Shown piece by piece: positions 1-10,193 of a stretch of DNA of 64,000 bases (positions are counted from its first letter, which is position 1; each line of letters starts with the position of its first letter). A program made the translations under genes and the position numbers. Source of the stretch: Trematomus loennbergii (lineage: Eukaryota; Chordata; Actinopteri; Perciformes; Nototheniidae); contig JAAOOA010000006.1 of the NCBI GenBank assembly GCA_012861695.1, positions 32,522,734 through 32,586,733 of the forward strand, in the 5' to 3' direction. The notes under the pieces were generated by a model. That model did no database searches. It saw nothing but the letters and a program-made list of their open reading frames with translations, and was not told the origin of the DNA.

Positions 1-24
1 CTGAGCTTTGGCCAGTAGGGACAG

Positions 25-26
<2 letters not shown>

Positions 27-93
<67 letters not shown>

Positions 94-112
94 CTGTGTG
101 TGCCTGTGTGTG

Positions 113-193
<81 letters not shown>
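27..193. repeat. (TG)n microsatellite
   Basis: About 167 bp of nearly pure TG dinucleotide, interrupted by three TGCC units around 93-115. The Cys-Val repeat ORFs read from it are artefacts. Confidence 0.97.
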
Positions 194-194
<1 letters not shown>

Positions 195-974
195 TGCAGT
201 AAAGGGTAGTCCAAGGATGGGAGGTGCTTGTCAAGGCCAAAAGCATGTGTTCCTGGACCACTCCACCCACCTACACGGACACACACTGAAACACACACAC
301 ACCCCTACCTTCATCTCTCCCCTCCATATCATGTACCTCTGCACATCTGTCACTCTGGCAAGAGGAAGAGGGAGGGAGGCACGCAGCAGACAATTAATTG
401 TGTGGCCGGTTGGAGGGGCAGAAAGACTGAGAGAGAGACGGAGAAAGAGAAGAAGGGAGAGGGAGAATAATAAAGTGTCCCTAGTAGGCATTAATCTCCC
501 TCACACTGCAGGCGTGTCAGTGCAGGCTAGCTGGTGACTAATGCCACGTTTTGCATACAGTGGTCACAGGCAAGAGCTTCCTCACCAGACTGAAACACAC
601 GGAGGCTTTAACTGCTGCCAGACAGGCAGGCATGTTGGAAAAACGGTAGGGATGAATGTAGGCAGGAAGAAAAAGTCAAATTTTCAAAGAAATGTTATAC
701 AAAAATCAGAGGTATTCTTTTATACACCATGGCTGTGGCTTGGAGTCATGGCCATCTACCAATCAGAGGGCAGTTCCTCCCCCAGCCCCAGCAGTCAACA
801 TGGTGAAGATAATGTATTTAACCCAAATGGCTCCTGCTGGCATGTCTATGGTATTAAATGAAAGTCTATGGAAGTTGCTTTGAATAAAAAGCTAAATTAC
901 ATGTGATATAATGAAAAATATGCAATTTACACTCAATGCAACCTCATAGGAAAGTGGTCAAAAATGGGGGGGAG
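194..974. other. unique intergenic DNA, no gene seen
   Basis: Mixed-complexity sequence with a purine-rich stretch near 425-470. I see no splice-bounded exon, no recognisable protein and no terminal repeats. Confidence 0.5.
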
Positions 975-1381
975 GGTTATATAGGTTTTTGTGCATGTCA
1001 ATGGTCTTCAATGGCTTAAATCCCTGTTCCCTCCAGAGGGAGTTTCTCTCCCACACGCCTCCATTGGACTCCTTTGATAACTTCTGTAACATAATGACAT
1101 CACTATGTAACACTCTCGCTTCTATTGGTTAGCACTCAAACTCATTGTACGTAATAGGCTAGGGGCGCGACATCTTTAAGAAGTCAACCAATCACAACAG
1201 AGCTAAACAATCAGAGCAGACTGGGCTCTGGTTTCAGACAGAGGGTGAAAAGAGGTGCGGCAGCACAGGCAGTATGAGACAAATAAAGAGCTTTTTGAAC
1301 ATTAAAGCATGGAGACATGTCACAGGAGAGACACTAAATACAAATATGAACCTGGATGTGAGCATAATATGGCCCCTTTAA
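975..1381 (+). mobile_element. TTAA-type MITE, family 'MITE1', copy 1 (5' truncated)
   Basis: This matches five other segments in the window (1826, 31624, 35497/37090, 50724, 53411). Shared landmarks are the block around 1036-1055 with CTCCAGAGGGAG, the CCAAT-bearing stretch AACCAATCACAACAG near 1190, and the end GAGCATAATATGGCCCC followed by TTAA (1378-1381). The TTAA at the intact ends of other copies suggests mobilisation by a piggyBac-like transposase. The 5' terminus is degraded here. It has no coding capacity. Confidence 0.8.
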
Positions 1382-1825
1382 ACCCCTCTTTTGGAAAGGA
1401 TTTCAATTCGAAGATGTGCGATAAAACTCCAAGGCCCATCTGATAATCCAACAGGCGGGAAAACACAGAGACAGGAAGTACAAAGGTACATAGAAAAAGT
1501 GGTGAACACATTTTAAAATAAAACATGAAACACTGACAGATCGTGACATATTCACAATCAAAGCAGCAGAGGCCATCATGTCCTGACTATCAGTGCATAG
1601 AATCTGTCAAGGTCCAAAAATGCTGGATCAACATGACGCATCTTGAAAGCGTGTTTTAGTTTGACCCCTCTGGTCAGTGAATACCCACATCTTTTAACCA
1701 CCACAAGATCATAACACAGTTAAAAGACAGCTAATATTCAACTAACATTTGCCAGTTGGTCAGAAACCTGAGTAATCTAAATAATTATAATGGCAATGAT
1801 GTCTAAATATGTATCTGTTTGCAAC
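1382..1825. other. unique intergenic DNA, nothing recognised
   Basis: AT-rich, non-repetitive sequence. No coding or RNA signal is visible. Confidence 0.45.
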
Positions 1826-1896
1826 AAGGGGCCTTACTGAGCTTTTCCTGTAGTGTGTTATATAGCTTTTTGTATATGTAAATGCTCTGCAAAGGC
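1826..1896 (+). mobile_element. MITE1 5'-end fragment
   Basis: About 70 bp match the left end of the MITE1 family: an AGGGGCC start, then CCTGTAGTGTGTTATATAG and a CTCTGCAAAGG landmark. The match stops abruptly where tRNA-like sequence begins, so the MITE was interrupted or recombined with a SINE. Confidence 0.65.
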
Positions 1897-2025
1897 AGTC
1901 CACGCTTTCCTTTGGTCCGATCGGGACGTGAACCAGCAACCTTTCGGTTCCCGGTCCGGTGTGGCAAGTTGGAGTGAACTTTCCCTACAGAAAGAGCCAC
2001 TGCCTCCCCCAAGAAGAAAGACGAA
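1897..2025 (-). mobile_element. tRNA-derived SINE head (minus strand)
   Basis: On the minus strand the segment reads AACCGAAAGGTTGCTGGTTC, followed by a box-B-like GGTTCACGTCCCG, preceded by a GTGGCTCT-like start. This is the usual arrangement of a fish tRNA-derived SINE promoter (box A and box B). The body that should follow the head is missing. It does not fold as a complete functional tRNA, so I do not call a tRNA gene. Confidence 0.55.
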
Positions 2026-2499
2026 CTATGAAATAGGTAATAAAGTCCAATCTTATGTCTGTTTTATAAGTCTTTGTATGAATATCAGGATTTATATCAA
2101 CCCAGGATTTATTATGCTGATGACTGCTTGAATGGGTAGACAAATTCAATTACAACATTGTTTAGCAAAATAATTATCTTGACTTTCATACTTTTCTCCC
2201 ACGCGGCAACTGGTAGGGAACTTTCTAACTCGTCTGCTGCCAAAACAGATTTCCGCTGCTGGACTCAGAGACTTTATGAAGCAATATTTCCTTTGGCAGA
2301 GCGAACGGGGGCAAGAGGAAATGAAACAGGAGACACTTGATCCCCTGTAAAGCACACTCACATACACACACACACACAGATGGTAACTTACTCCAACATT
2401 AAACATTCCCTTCTTACAAACACACAGCACATAGAAATGTGTTTATTGTGACTGCTGTGGGTAGGTGTGTATTCAGAGGCTCTCATGTGGTTGTGTGTA
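2026..2499. other. unique intergenic DNA
   Basis: Non-repetitive apart from a short CA run near 2361-2378. No exon is recognised. Confidence 0.4.
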
Positions 2500-2960
2500 C
2501 GTGCTGTCAATTGATTTCCCCGGCTGATCAATAGCATGTTAGCCCCTTAACTACCCTCCATACCATTTGTTATAACGGAGCGTGAACAGGTGCCGACTTT
2601 CCTTCACGAAACCAAATGTATAAATCAGCATACACAAGGGGACGGGATGCTGGAGGAAAAAATCGAAAGAGAAATCGTACAAGGAGAGGGATTCACCAAA
2701 AGATGATAACTCTACATCTCTTTAATGATCGAGAGCCGTGCCTGCCAGGCCAAAGTTATCCTCCGAGTTGAAAGCGCAACCACAGATGTGTCTCCAGGTA
2801 GAGGAGGCCAATTAGCAATGTGTGGTAGTATTTACATTTTGGGCTATCTATCATGCTAATCGGCCGCTCGATTTATCAGCCGGGTTGTGATTAATGCAAG
2901 GTTAGGGCAGCGGGTGTCCTGTGGCTGAAGGTAGATGCAAAACAACAATAACAAGCAGAA
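2500..2960. promoter_or_regulatory. candidate conserved noncoding element
   Basis: A high-complexity block with repeated homeodomain-type cores: CAATTGATTT, CTAATCGG, TGATTAATGCAAG (an octamer/homeobox-like motif near 2889), and two GCTGATCA/ATCAGC motifs. It lacks repeat hallmarks and has no open frame with exon features. The texture is typical of developmental enhancers in fish gene deserts. That reading is inference and was not aligned to anything. Confidence 0.3.
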
Positions 2961-3046
2961 GAGGGAGTTTGTTTGCTCGGTTTGAGAGGATATGCGAAGG
3001 GGAAATCTGTCTCATATTACTTACTATCCCTTTCTAAACTGAAAGG

Positions 3047-3345
3047 AACAGTTTTGTCCCACAGGCCATAAGACTCTAAACTCCTGAGCCTTCACAACTC
3101 ATACCATCCATCTGTTTGCATCTCTATGTTTATCTATCTTTTTATTTATTATACGTTGTTGATTTGTATGGGTATATCTATATTTCATCTATATTTAATG
3201 AACATTTAGCTATATTTTATAATATTTTTTTATAATTGTTTGATTTTTGTGGGTCCTTTTTCTTACAATTTATCACTTACACCAAGGCGATTTCCTCGTG
3301 TGTTAACCTCGTTGGCAATACACCTGGTTCTGATTCTGATCTATT
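3047..3345 (+). mobile_element. LINE 3' end with TTCTGA-type tail
   Basis: The segment has the look of a fish non-LTR retrotransposon 3' UTR: a CCACAGGCCATAAGACTC start, a T-rich middle, and then a GGCAATACACCTGGTTCTGA tail followed by TTCTGATC. The repeated GATTCTGA-like tail is a typical 3' end of a truncated insertion. No reverse transcriptase is left. Confidence 0.55.
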
Positions 3346-3352
3346 ATTACAA

Positions 3353-3645
3353 TAAACAGTATTTTATTTCACTGTACTGCATTTCATTTACATTCTATTT
3401 TCAGCTCATCTTATTCTAATGTACTTGCATGTAGTTAACTTCTTCTGCCTTACTAGCACATTAGTCTTGCAACATTCTCTTGCCCTATTTTATCTTTCTT
3501 CTTACACTAGTTAATTGTTTTTTTTATTTAGTTTGTCTTATATATATTTATATTGAGTTGTTGGAGGAGCCTGTGACTTAAGATTTTTCTCTGCAAAACG
3601 ACTCTAGCTGTGCATATGACAATTAAGCCCTTGATCTTTAACTAA
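3353..3645 (+). mobile_element. second LINE 3' end
   Basis: The 3' part (about 3555-3640) contains TTGTTGGAGGAGCCTGTGAC, then AAAACGACTCTAGCTG and CATATGACAATTAAGCCC. The same TTGTTGGAGRAGCCTGTGAC block appears on the minus strand near 48010, so both are 3' ends of one LINE family. Only noncoding 3' sequence remains. Confidence 0.6.
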
Positions 3646-3667
3646 TCATCCACATTTGAACGCAAAG

Positions 3668-3960
3668 AGAAGATAAGATGTACTTTAAGGATCCCAATGT
3701 TGGAAATGTATTCATCACAGAAGCATGTAGACAAGGCATTTCACACAATGTGAAAATAAAAAGGAGTAGGAACATAAAATATAAACATCTCAAAATAGAA
3801 AATAAAACCGAACTTAAAAAAAAGAAGTAAATATATACATAATGACATTGACAGATATAACTGAAGACTATCTGTTAAATAAACACTATTAGAGCCAATT
3901 ACAGCTATAAAAGAAGAAGAAGAACAACGGAGAGCGGGAAAAGTATCGGAGGGAAGACGC
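3668..3960 (-). mobile_element. possible LINE 3' end, minus orientation
   Basis: AAGATAAGATGTACTTTAAG followed by GATCCC is the reverse of a common fish LINE terminus (GGGATC..AAAG..TTATCTT). The following 250 bp are A-rich and degenerate. Confidence is limited because only the tail is recognisable. Confidence 0.4.
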
Positions 3961-4029
3961 CGTCGTCTTACTTTTATGAAGTTTCATTTTTGTAGGGTGA
4001 ATGGTGGAAAAGCAATATCCTTTAGGCCT

Positions 4030-4330
4030 TTTAATCATGTGATGACGGGCCTAGGACCTGTCTCAGTGCGTGAGTGTGTCTGAACTGTGGCCCCATTGAT
4101 CAAAGCCAGAGCAGCTCTGATCGGATGGAGGGACAGGCCGCTCCACCGGCCCCTCGTCGTCGTCCTCCCAGCATGCGCTCGGGCCGGCTCGGGGCCATTT
4201 GTCAAAGTTTTATCTGATTCCAGAGGTATTGGATCTATCAGTCATCGTGTATGAGAGAGGAGATTGACCTCCTCTATGGGCATTTTTCTGAATTAGATCC
4301 AGCTGATATTAGAGCGACATGGCCTGCCAG
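4030..4330. promoter_or_regulatory. candidate conserved noncoding element
   Basis: A GC-balanced, repeat-free block that includes GCCCCATTGATCAAAGCCAG, CATTTGTCAAAGTTTTATCT and GAATTAGATCCAGCTGATAT. The TTGATCAAAG and GTCAAAG motifs resemble TCF/nuclear-receptor-type sites. Regulatory status is inference. Confidence 0.3.
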
Positions 4331-4859
4331 TATAGGTGACAAAAGCACAGTAAAACAGCCTCATTAATACCAAGTGTAACGCTGTAATTTGATTGGTTTG
4401 AGGAGCAGTGGGGGCAGGTGGGATTTTGAGTTGGGTAAGACACGTTAGAGGTGTCCCTGGAGTCTAAGTGGTTTCTCCCCTCTCCCTGGGTTTTAGATTG
4501 CCTTCCAGACTGACAAAGCACCTGCCAGACATTCATCAACGATCCCATCCATCTGTCCATCAGGTCGGTGGTCCACTCGGTCATCAACAGGTAATGCCTG
4601 GCGGCCGTGCTGGCTGCCTGATAATGAAAGATAGGAAAACATCACACACTCTGTCACCCAGAGTTAAGGCCCATATGTATCCCACTTAAGACAACACATG
4701 CATCTCATGCATTGCTTTCTGCACGTCCAATCCCTTTCTTTTTCACTTTCCCTCTCTCCCATATCTGCGTTTGATTCATAATAATTTATCATTTCGGAGG
4801 AGTAAAGTCAGAGATCAATGTTTTGTAATTTTCTAATCTCATTTCAGGAAAAATAAAAG
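4331..4859. other. unique intergenic DNA
   Basis: The chance ORFs here (4309-4587 minus, 4468-4689 plus) overlap each other and resemble no protein I know. No feature is supported. Confidence 0.4.
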
Positions 4860-5050
4860 AATCTGGTGGTTGGTCTAACAAGCAGCCATTTGGGCACGCT
4901 CCAACTAAATTGCCCTGACTATGTTTAGTTTTCTGGCAGACAGCAGTGGTTAATTGCCACATAATTAGCTGTTTTACCCATAATGCCTTGACCCACTTGG
5001 GACAGGTCTCTCATTAGAGGCAAGTGAACTCATCGTGGATTCAAAAAACA
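4860..5050. promoter_or_regulatory. candidate conserved noncoding element
   Basis: It contains GTGGTTAATTGCCACATAAT followed by TAGCTGTTTT, plus CTCATTAGAGG, a cluster of homeodomain-type TAAT cores in repeat-free DNA. Regulatory function is inferred from texture only. Confidence 0.3.
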
Positions 5051-7084
5051 TACTGCGCAGAAAAACACAATTATCATCGTTTAAACGCATACGCTTTTAA
5101 ATAGGTGTTGTTTGGCTTCCCCCCCCCCCAACTTCACAGCTAATACTCCAAGGACTCAATAGTGTTGACATTGGTTTTCAACTTTAAGAGTTTACTTTCT
5201 GCTTCACAGATGTGAATAGGAGATTGTTATTTGTGATGATTCTATACCGTTGAGTTATTCTTGGTGGGAAGCCCGATGCAGTCATTATGTTTTGAATCTC
5301 CAGAGAAGATCTTTCATGTGGTTTTCATGACAGCTTCTCATTAGAGGTGTCAATAAATATGACAATGAAAAGATTCAGAACAAGCGGAAGAGAGCAAAGC
5401 GTGGCTGTGTATCCTCAAATTCAGAAGAGTTGATGTCCTGGTGGTTGTGTTTGTGATTATTGGTGATGCTCTGAGGTCCCAAAGGGCCCCCTCTGGTAAC
5501 AGTTCAAGCCCAGTGAGCAGCCCCAGCTCTGCTCAGCACCCTCGTGGCTACATCAATATACCCCCAAGTTTCTACAACAAGCCTAAACACACGAGCACGC
5601 TATTACACTTTGCTCTCCGCAGACATTAAAGATTGAGCTTTGTTGACGGGAAGACAAGCTGTTTCCTTTCCTCCTGCGTTATCAGTCACACTTCAAACTG
5701 GCGAGTCAGACACCCCCGGATCCGAAAACTTCCAGTCAAAGCTTTTAATTCTGCTCGGTTCGATGCCCCCCTCTCTCCCTCCCTGTCTGCCTGTGAATCT
5801 GTTTCCACTGACTAAGAGCAAAAAGGCAGAGACGTGCGGCTTCCACCATACAGATATTGGCAGAGTGTCATCGGAATGAATGAACCGCTCTTGCATCGCA
5901 ACTGCCAACTTGTCAGCCGCGAGCTGGGATGCATGACTGACACCCCCTGATTGGTCGATTTAATATAGAGAGAGACGGAGGGAAGTAGACGAGAGCCTGC
6001 CTTCCCTGAGCTCTGCTAGAGCGGGAGATGGAGGGAGAGGTGTAAGTCCATTTGTCGAAGACATGAAGCGCTAACTCTCTAGGTATGGGCCTGTACGCCT
6101 TGTTAGAGAGAGGGAGACTTTTTTTTTTCACGCAGGGGGGAGTAAGGGAGTTAGCATGCAGTTTGTTATCGCTTCACCCCGGATGTTCCTGACAAATCGA
6201 CTCAGACAGCCATCAGACGGTCTGGCAGAACAAGACATTTCAAAAACTGGTGTCAGAACAAGATACATGGAGGTTAAAGTTTTGAGAAGAGACCCGGTTT
6301 GCTGGCAGATGGATGGACACACAAGACCAAACTGTCAGCACTATCGATCCAACCTGCCACCTGGACATACTCATGAATTCATATTATATGTGCATGATTA
6401 AAGCTGCAACATGTAAGACATGGCCCAATTTTATAATGTTACAAAAATATATTTACCACAGAATGTTTGGATGGTCCCTATGTGTTTGTTTATTGGAGTA
6501 AATTATAAGTTAAATTCAAATGACTCGCAACTCAAATGTGGTTGAATTTTCTGGTTGGAATCTGAGTTGGGACAGGTGCTAACTGAAGCAGCTCTCCCTG
6601 AAGCTGCAGCATGCTTCCCTACTGTCGGATGGAGTTGTGCCTGCATCTCTGCTATACCCTGGACCCAGGACCAATACCTTACCTGGACCCAAACCAATGA
6701 ACTTACAGTAAAAAGTTATACAGATCATACGGCCCCCAGTAAGGGCCACAGTAAACACACAACCACTTCGGTGGTGTCGGCTAACACAACTATAGGCACC
6801 AGATACCACATGTAAAGATGATAAGATAGCAGCGTTGTACATTGGGAAGATAATATTTAGCAAACATGCACTTTTTCATTGGTTTTCAACAAAGTATGTT
6901 TCCCTAGTGTATATAAAGACACTTTAAATATAAAAATACAATCCTCTCCCTTTTTGCTTGGCTGCATCAATTGAATAACTGATTTTATTGCAGTGTTGCA
7001 AATGGAATCTAGAAATAGTTTACTCTCTTTAAAATAAAAAAGCTCAGAAATAATCCTAATGCATCCTAGAGTCGTCACCTTCTC
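5051..7084. other. unique intergenic DNA, no gene seen
   Basis: A poly-C run lies at about 5121-5129. The rest is non-repetitive. Several 60-90 residue ORFs overlap on both strands without recognisable domains. The stretch 5640-6130 is GC-richer and could hold further regulatory DNA, but nothing definite can be named. Confidence 0.4.
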
Positions 7085-7088
7085 TTAA

Positions 7089-8092
7089 CCCTCTGAGACC
7101 CACATAGGACATTTCCGTTTTTGTATATTTTGTGTTTTGCCTTATAAATTGTCATTTATCTGCAGTATAATCAGGTTTTACACATCCCAGAAATCAGCAC
7201 AACCTCAGCTAATGATATATGTCACTCATTAGAGACTTATATACACTATGATAGGGGATATGTGCCCATAAATAAAAAACGAAGCTTGAATATTTTACTT
7301 ATTTCATTAAAAATAACTGCTAACCATAACATTGAAAGAAACATTCAACACAGAGAATTGCACACATTTATTATCATTGTATCAGAACTGATTAGAAGAT
7401 TCTAACTTATTGTGTTCATTAGTTATGCCCATTCTTTTGGGCAGTGTCCATGGGCGTTCTTTTGTGAGGAATTGTCATTTTTTGTCCTGCCAATTTTCAA
7501 GAGTACACATGATATATCATGTCCACAATCACACATGGCATGCTGAGCAGATTCGTCTGAATTTTCATCAACATCGTCCCCTTGAAAAATCAGCTCCAAA
7601 GCCTCAGCTGTAGTAAACTTCCTTGCCATACCTCAGTTTACTTTCAAAACACTAAAAGAACGTATTCCAACTTTTATTTTGTTTTCACGCGTGGAATTAT
7701 ACCGGCTCTCGTTTCAGTACACATAACAACGGAACTGACTCTGAATCAGACTCCGATTGGCTGTGACTGCATCCACTCAGAGTGTCTGATTCAGAAACGT
7801 GACTCTTACAATCTTTACGTCAAACAAAGATGGTGGATGAGAATAGATCTATGAAACAGAAAACGATGCGCCAGAATCAAGGTGAGACTATCTGCATCTT
7901 TTAAAACTTTACGCACATTCGTTTCCCCGAAATAAGTAAACGCCTCTCAATGAAAAACTTAATGGAGTTGTTTATTGCCGTTTCTGTAAGAGGAAAAACA
8001 CGGCATGTCTGGCTGAAACAGCTGAGAAGTTATGACGCTTTGAACACAACGTGATATTTGGGATCGTATACGGCCCCGTGGGTCTCAGAGGG
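7089..8092 (-). mobile_element. decayed piggyBac-type DNA transposon
   Basis: The element begins CCCTCTGAGACCCACATAGG and ends with the inverse GTGGGTCTCAGAGGG. The 15 bp terminal inverted repeats are perfect (CCCTCTGAGACCCAC). Both ends abut TTAA (7085-7088 and 8093-8096), the target site duplicated by piggyBac elements, whose TIRs typically start CCC. It is 1004 bp, too short for a full transposase (usually ~550-600 residues), but a transposase-like N-terminus is preserved on the minus strand. It is therefore an internally deleted copy rather than an unrelated MITE. Confidence 0.85.
7423..7629 (-). pseudogene. piggyBac transposase N-terminal remnant
   Basis: The 68-residue minus-strand frame begins MARKFTTAEALELIF and continues with an acidic stretch DDVDENSDES. 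A basic R-F-T-x-x-E-A-L start followed by an acidic Asp/Glu/Ser tract is typical of piggyBac-like (PGBD) transposases. After about 30 residues the similarity fades and the frame ends. The catalytic Asp triad and the C-terminal Cys-rich region are absent, so it cannot be active. The position inside a TTAA-flanked TIR element supports the call. The start codon is the natural N-terminus; there is no obvious promoter. Confidence 0.7.
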
Positions 8093-8250
8093 TTAAAGGG
8101 GACCTATCATGCAAAATGCACTTTTGATGTCTTTTATACAGAAATATGTGTCCCTGGTGTGTCGGGGAACTCACGCAGCATCAGAAAATAAAACCCTTTC
8201 TCTTTTCCTTCGTACCCAAATCTTTAAAAAAAACGGGGGTACAACGAGCC

Positions 8251-8471
8251 AACACACTCTCACTCCATAAACGTCCAGGAGCGACGCTTGGTCAGGGTCC
8301 CGAGGCGTGCAGTTGGGACGCTCCTAGGCTCCTTCAGCTTCATAAACAGACGCAAATAGCTTTCAACTGATTGCAATGTATTCCCATCTGCGGCGGGATT
8401 TGACGCTCATGGAAGCACGGCATTCGTTTGTGTCGGCGTTTGTTAAAGGCAATGTGAGCGTCCATTCCCAT
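8251..8471 (+). repeat. left arm of long inverted repeat
   Basis: About 221 bp that are nearly identical, in reverse complement, to 9428-9650. By eye I see only a handful of differences, for example CTCCTAGG versus CTCCTATAGG and ACGTCCAGG versus ACATCCAGG. Confidence 0.9.
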
Positions 8472-9427
8472 ATTACAAATCTAATAATAAAATTATAAAA
8501 TGCAATAACGTGCTTTAACCAGTAGGTGTCCCTTTCTATCAGCTGTGCACCGTTATGGTGTAAATACAGCCTATCTACCAATTGGATCAAATATAAAAGT
8601 CAGCCGAATTAGTGTTGATACTGCAAGGAGACGTATTGTGTGAAAAGAAATGTAAGATGTTGTTTAATTGCTTATATATTTAAGATCCACGTCAAGTTTT
8701 CAGTTTTGGCGGCAGTTCCTGTTTGTCTAGAAGTCTTCTCATCAGGGCTCTATAAATAGAGTTAACTATGGCAGATATGTCATATTTAATGCAGCCAAAA
8801 CGTGTATTACAATGCCGTTATGTGATGACTTTCAAAGAGAAAAGCAAGCACACTCGGAATAAAGTATTATTTAATTTTTTTTAAATGTTTTCGGATTTCA
8901 CATCGCATAAACACCAAATCCCAGCGTGCATAGCGGAATATCAGTATGAGAAAAACGGCATCATCTGTCCTTTGACCCTCACATCGTATAAGGAAAAACT
9001 TCCAGAGAAAAACCCACAGTTAATATACACACATTCCTTCACATTTAAATTTAAATTTACATTAAAGTATTTTGTGAGGCCTTCTAACATGTTTTTAAAT
9101 ATAACTACGGTTGTAGTTGAAGAGTTTGTAAATTAACATGAACCGAAGCTGTTGCCTGTTGCAATATACAGTCTATGGTTGCTACAGAGGATTGTGGGTA
9201 ATGTAATGTCTTCGGCCATCCAAAACTCATAGAAAACGACTTGTTTCTCAGAATTGAAGGGGAAAACGTGACAAAAGCATTGTACACACACTAAAACCTA
9301 TCAATGTCGTTTAATTAACAAGGATAATCTGGTGTTTTTGAGTTGATGAGTAGTGGAGATATCACTGTCAAATCAATCGACAGTAAGGGGAATACTTACT
9401 TCCGGGTGTACAATTCTCCGTTATCCA

Positions 9428-9650
9428 ATGGGAATGGACGCTCACATTGCCTTTAACAAACGCCGACACAAACGAATGCCGTGCTTCCATGAGCGTCAAA
9501 TCCCGCCGCAGATGGGAATACATTGCAATCAGTTGAAAGCTATTTGCGTCTGTTTATGAAGCTGAAGGAGCCTATAGGAGCGTCCCAACTGCACGCCTCG
9601 GGACCCTGACCAAGCGTCGCTCCTGGATGTTTATGGAGTGAGAGTGTGTT
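9428..9650 (-). repeat. right arm of long inverted repeat
   Basis: Reverse complement of 8251-8471. A transcript across both arms could form a ~220 bp duplex with a ~950 nt loop. Confidence 0.9.
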
Positions 9651-10193
9651 GAACGAGCGGATACAGATTTGCTGCCGATATGACGTCAAATCGGCGGCGG
9701 ACCCACAGAAAGTTGCTATCAGAAAGTGTTTTGGACGTAATCTCGTCTTTGTTTACATTAGCAAGCCTCGCTAACACTCAGAGCTAACCTGTACTGGAGA
9801 GCACATGTGTTTAAAAAGCAGGAAATAAAAAAAGGAACTCACCTTGTGATAAACTCGGAAGAGAAAAAGCATTTGAGCTCCATACTGTTTCAGAAATAAT
9901 CCTTGATGTGGTTTAGAACAGGATGGCGTTTTATCACAGCAGAATTTAACTTTATCTCCGGTAGAATTCTGATCAGGCATTAGCTCCGCCTCCTATTATT
10001 AATTTTTTCAAGCTAAGGATCCAAAATGCGCGTTTCTCTAACAGGGCTGCAAAAGAGGGGTTTGAGCAGTATGAGGCATGGCTACAATGGGTGATCTGTT
10101 TGGTATTTTAAGCAAAAAACTTCACAGACATGTTTTATATAGGTATGGCCCTACAATATCTTTTTCCAATATAGCATAATAGGTCCACTTTAA

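Larger units (their letters stand above)
8097..10189. mobile_element. TTAA-flanked composite fold-back element ('MITE2' copy A)
   Basis: It starts AGGGGACCTATCATGC and ends with the inverse GCATAATAGGTCCACT, with TTAA on each side (8093-8096 and 10190-10193). The 2093 bp element contains two long inverted arms (8251-8471 and 9428-9650) around a spacer whose core (about 8478-9145) recurs at 62815-63425. The right ~430 bp, inverted, also form the left end of the element at 35573. A perfect CRE-like TGACGTCA lies at 9681-9688. No transposase is recognised, so it is non-autonomous. Confidence 0.8.

Noticed and set aside
8..537. ORFs coding for long Cys-Val repeats
   Set aside because: They are readthrough of (TG)n; the same occurs at every TG/CA array.
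1897..2025. Functional tRNA gene
   Set aside because: Only the box-B-like half matches; no complete cloverleaf or terminator. Better explained as a SINE head.
5441..5629. ORF with Ser/Pro-rich stretch resembling a disordered domain
   Set aside because: Short, no splice-site context, overlaps frames of similar length on both strands.
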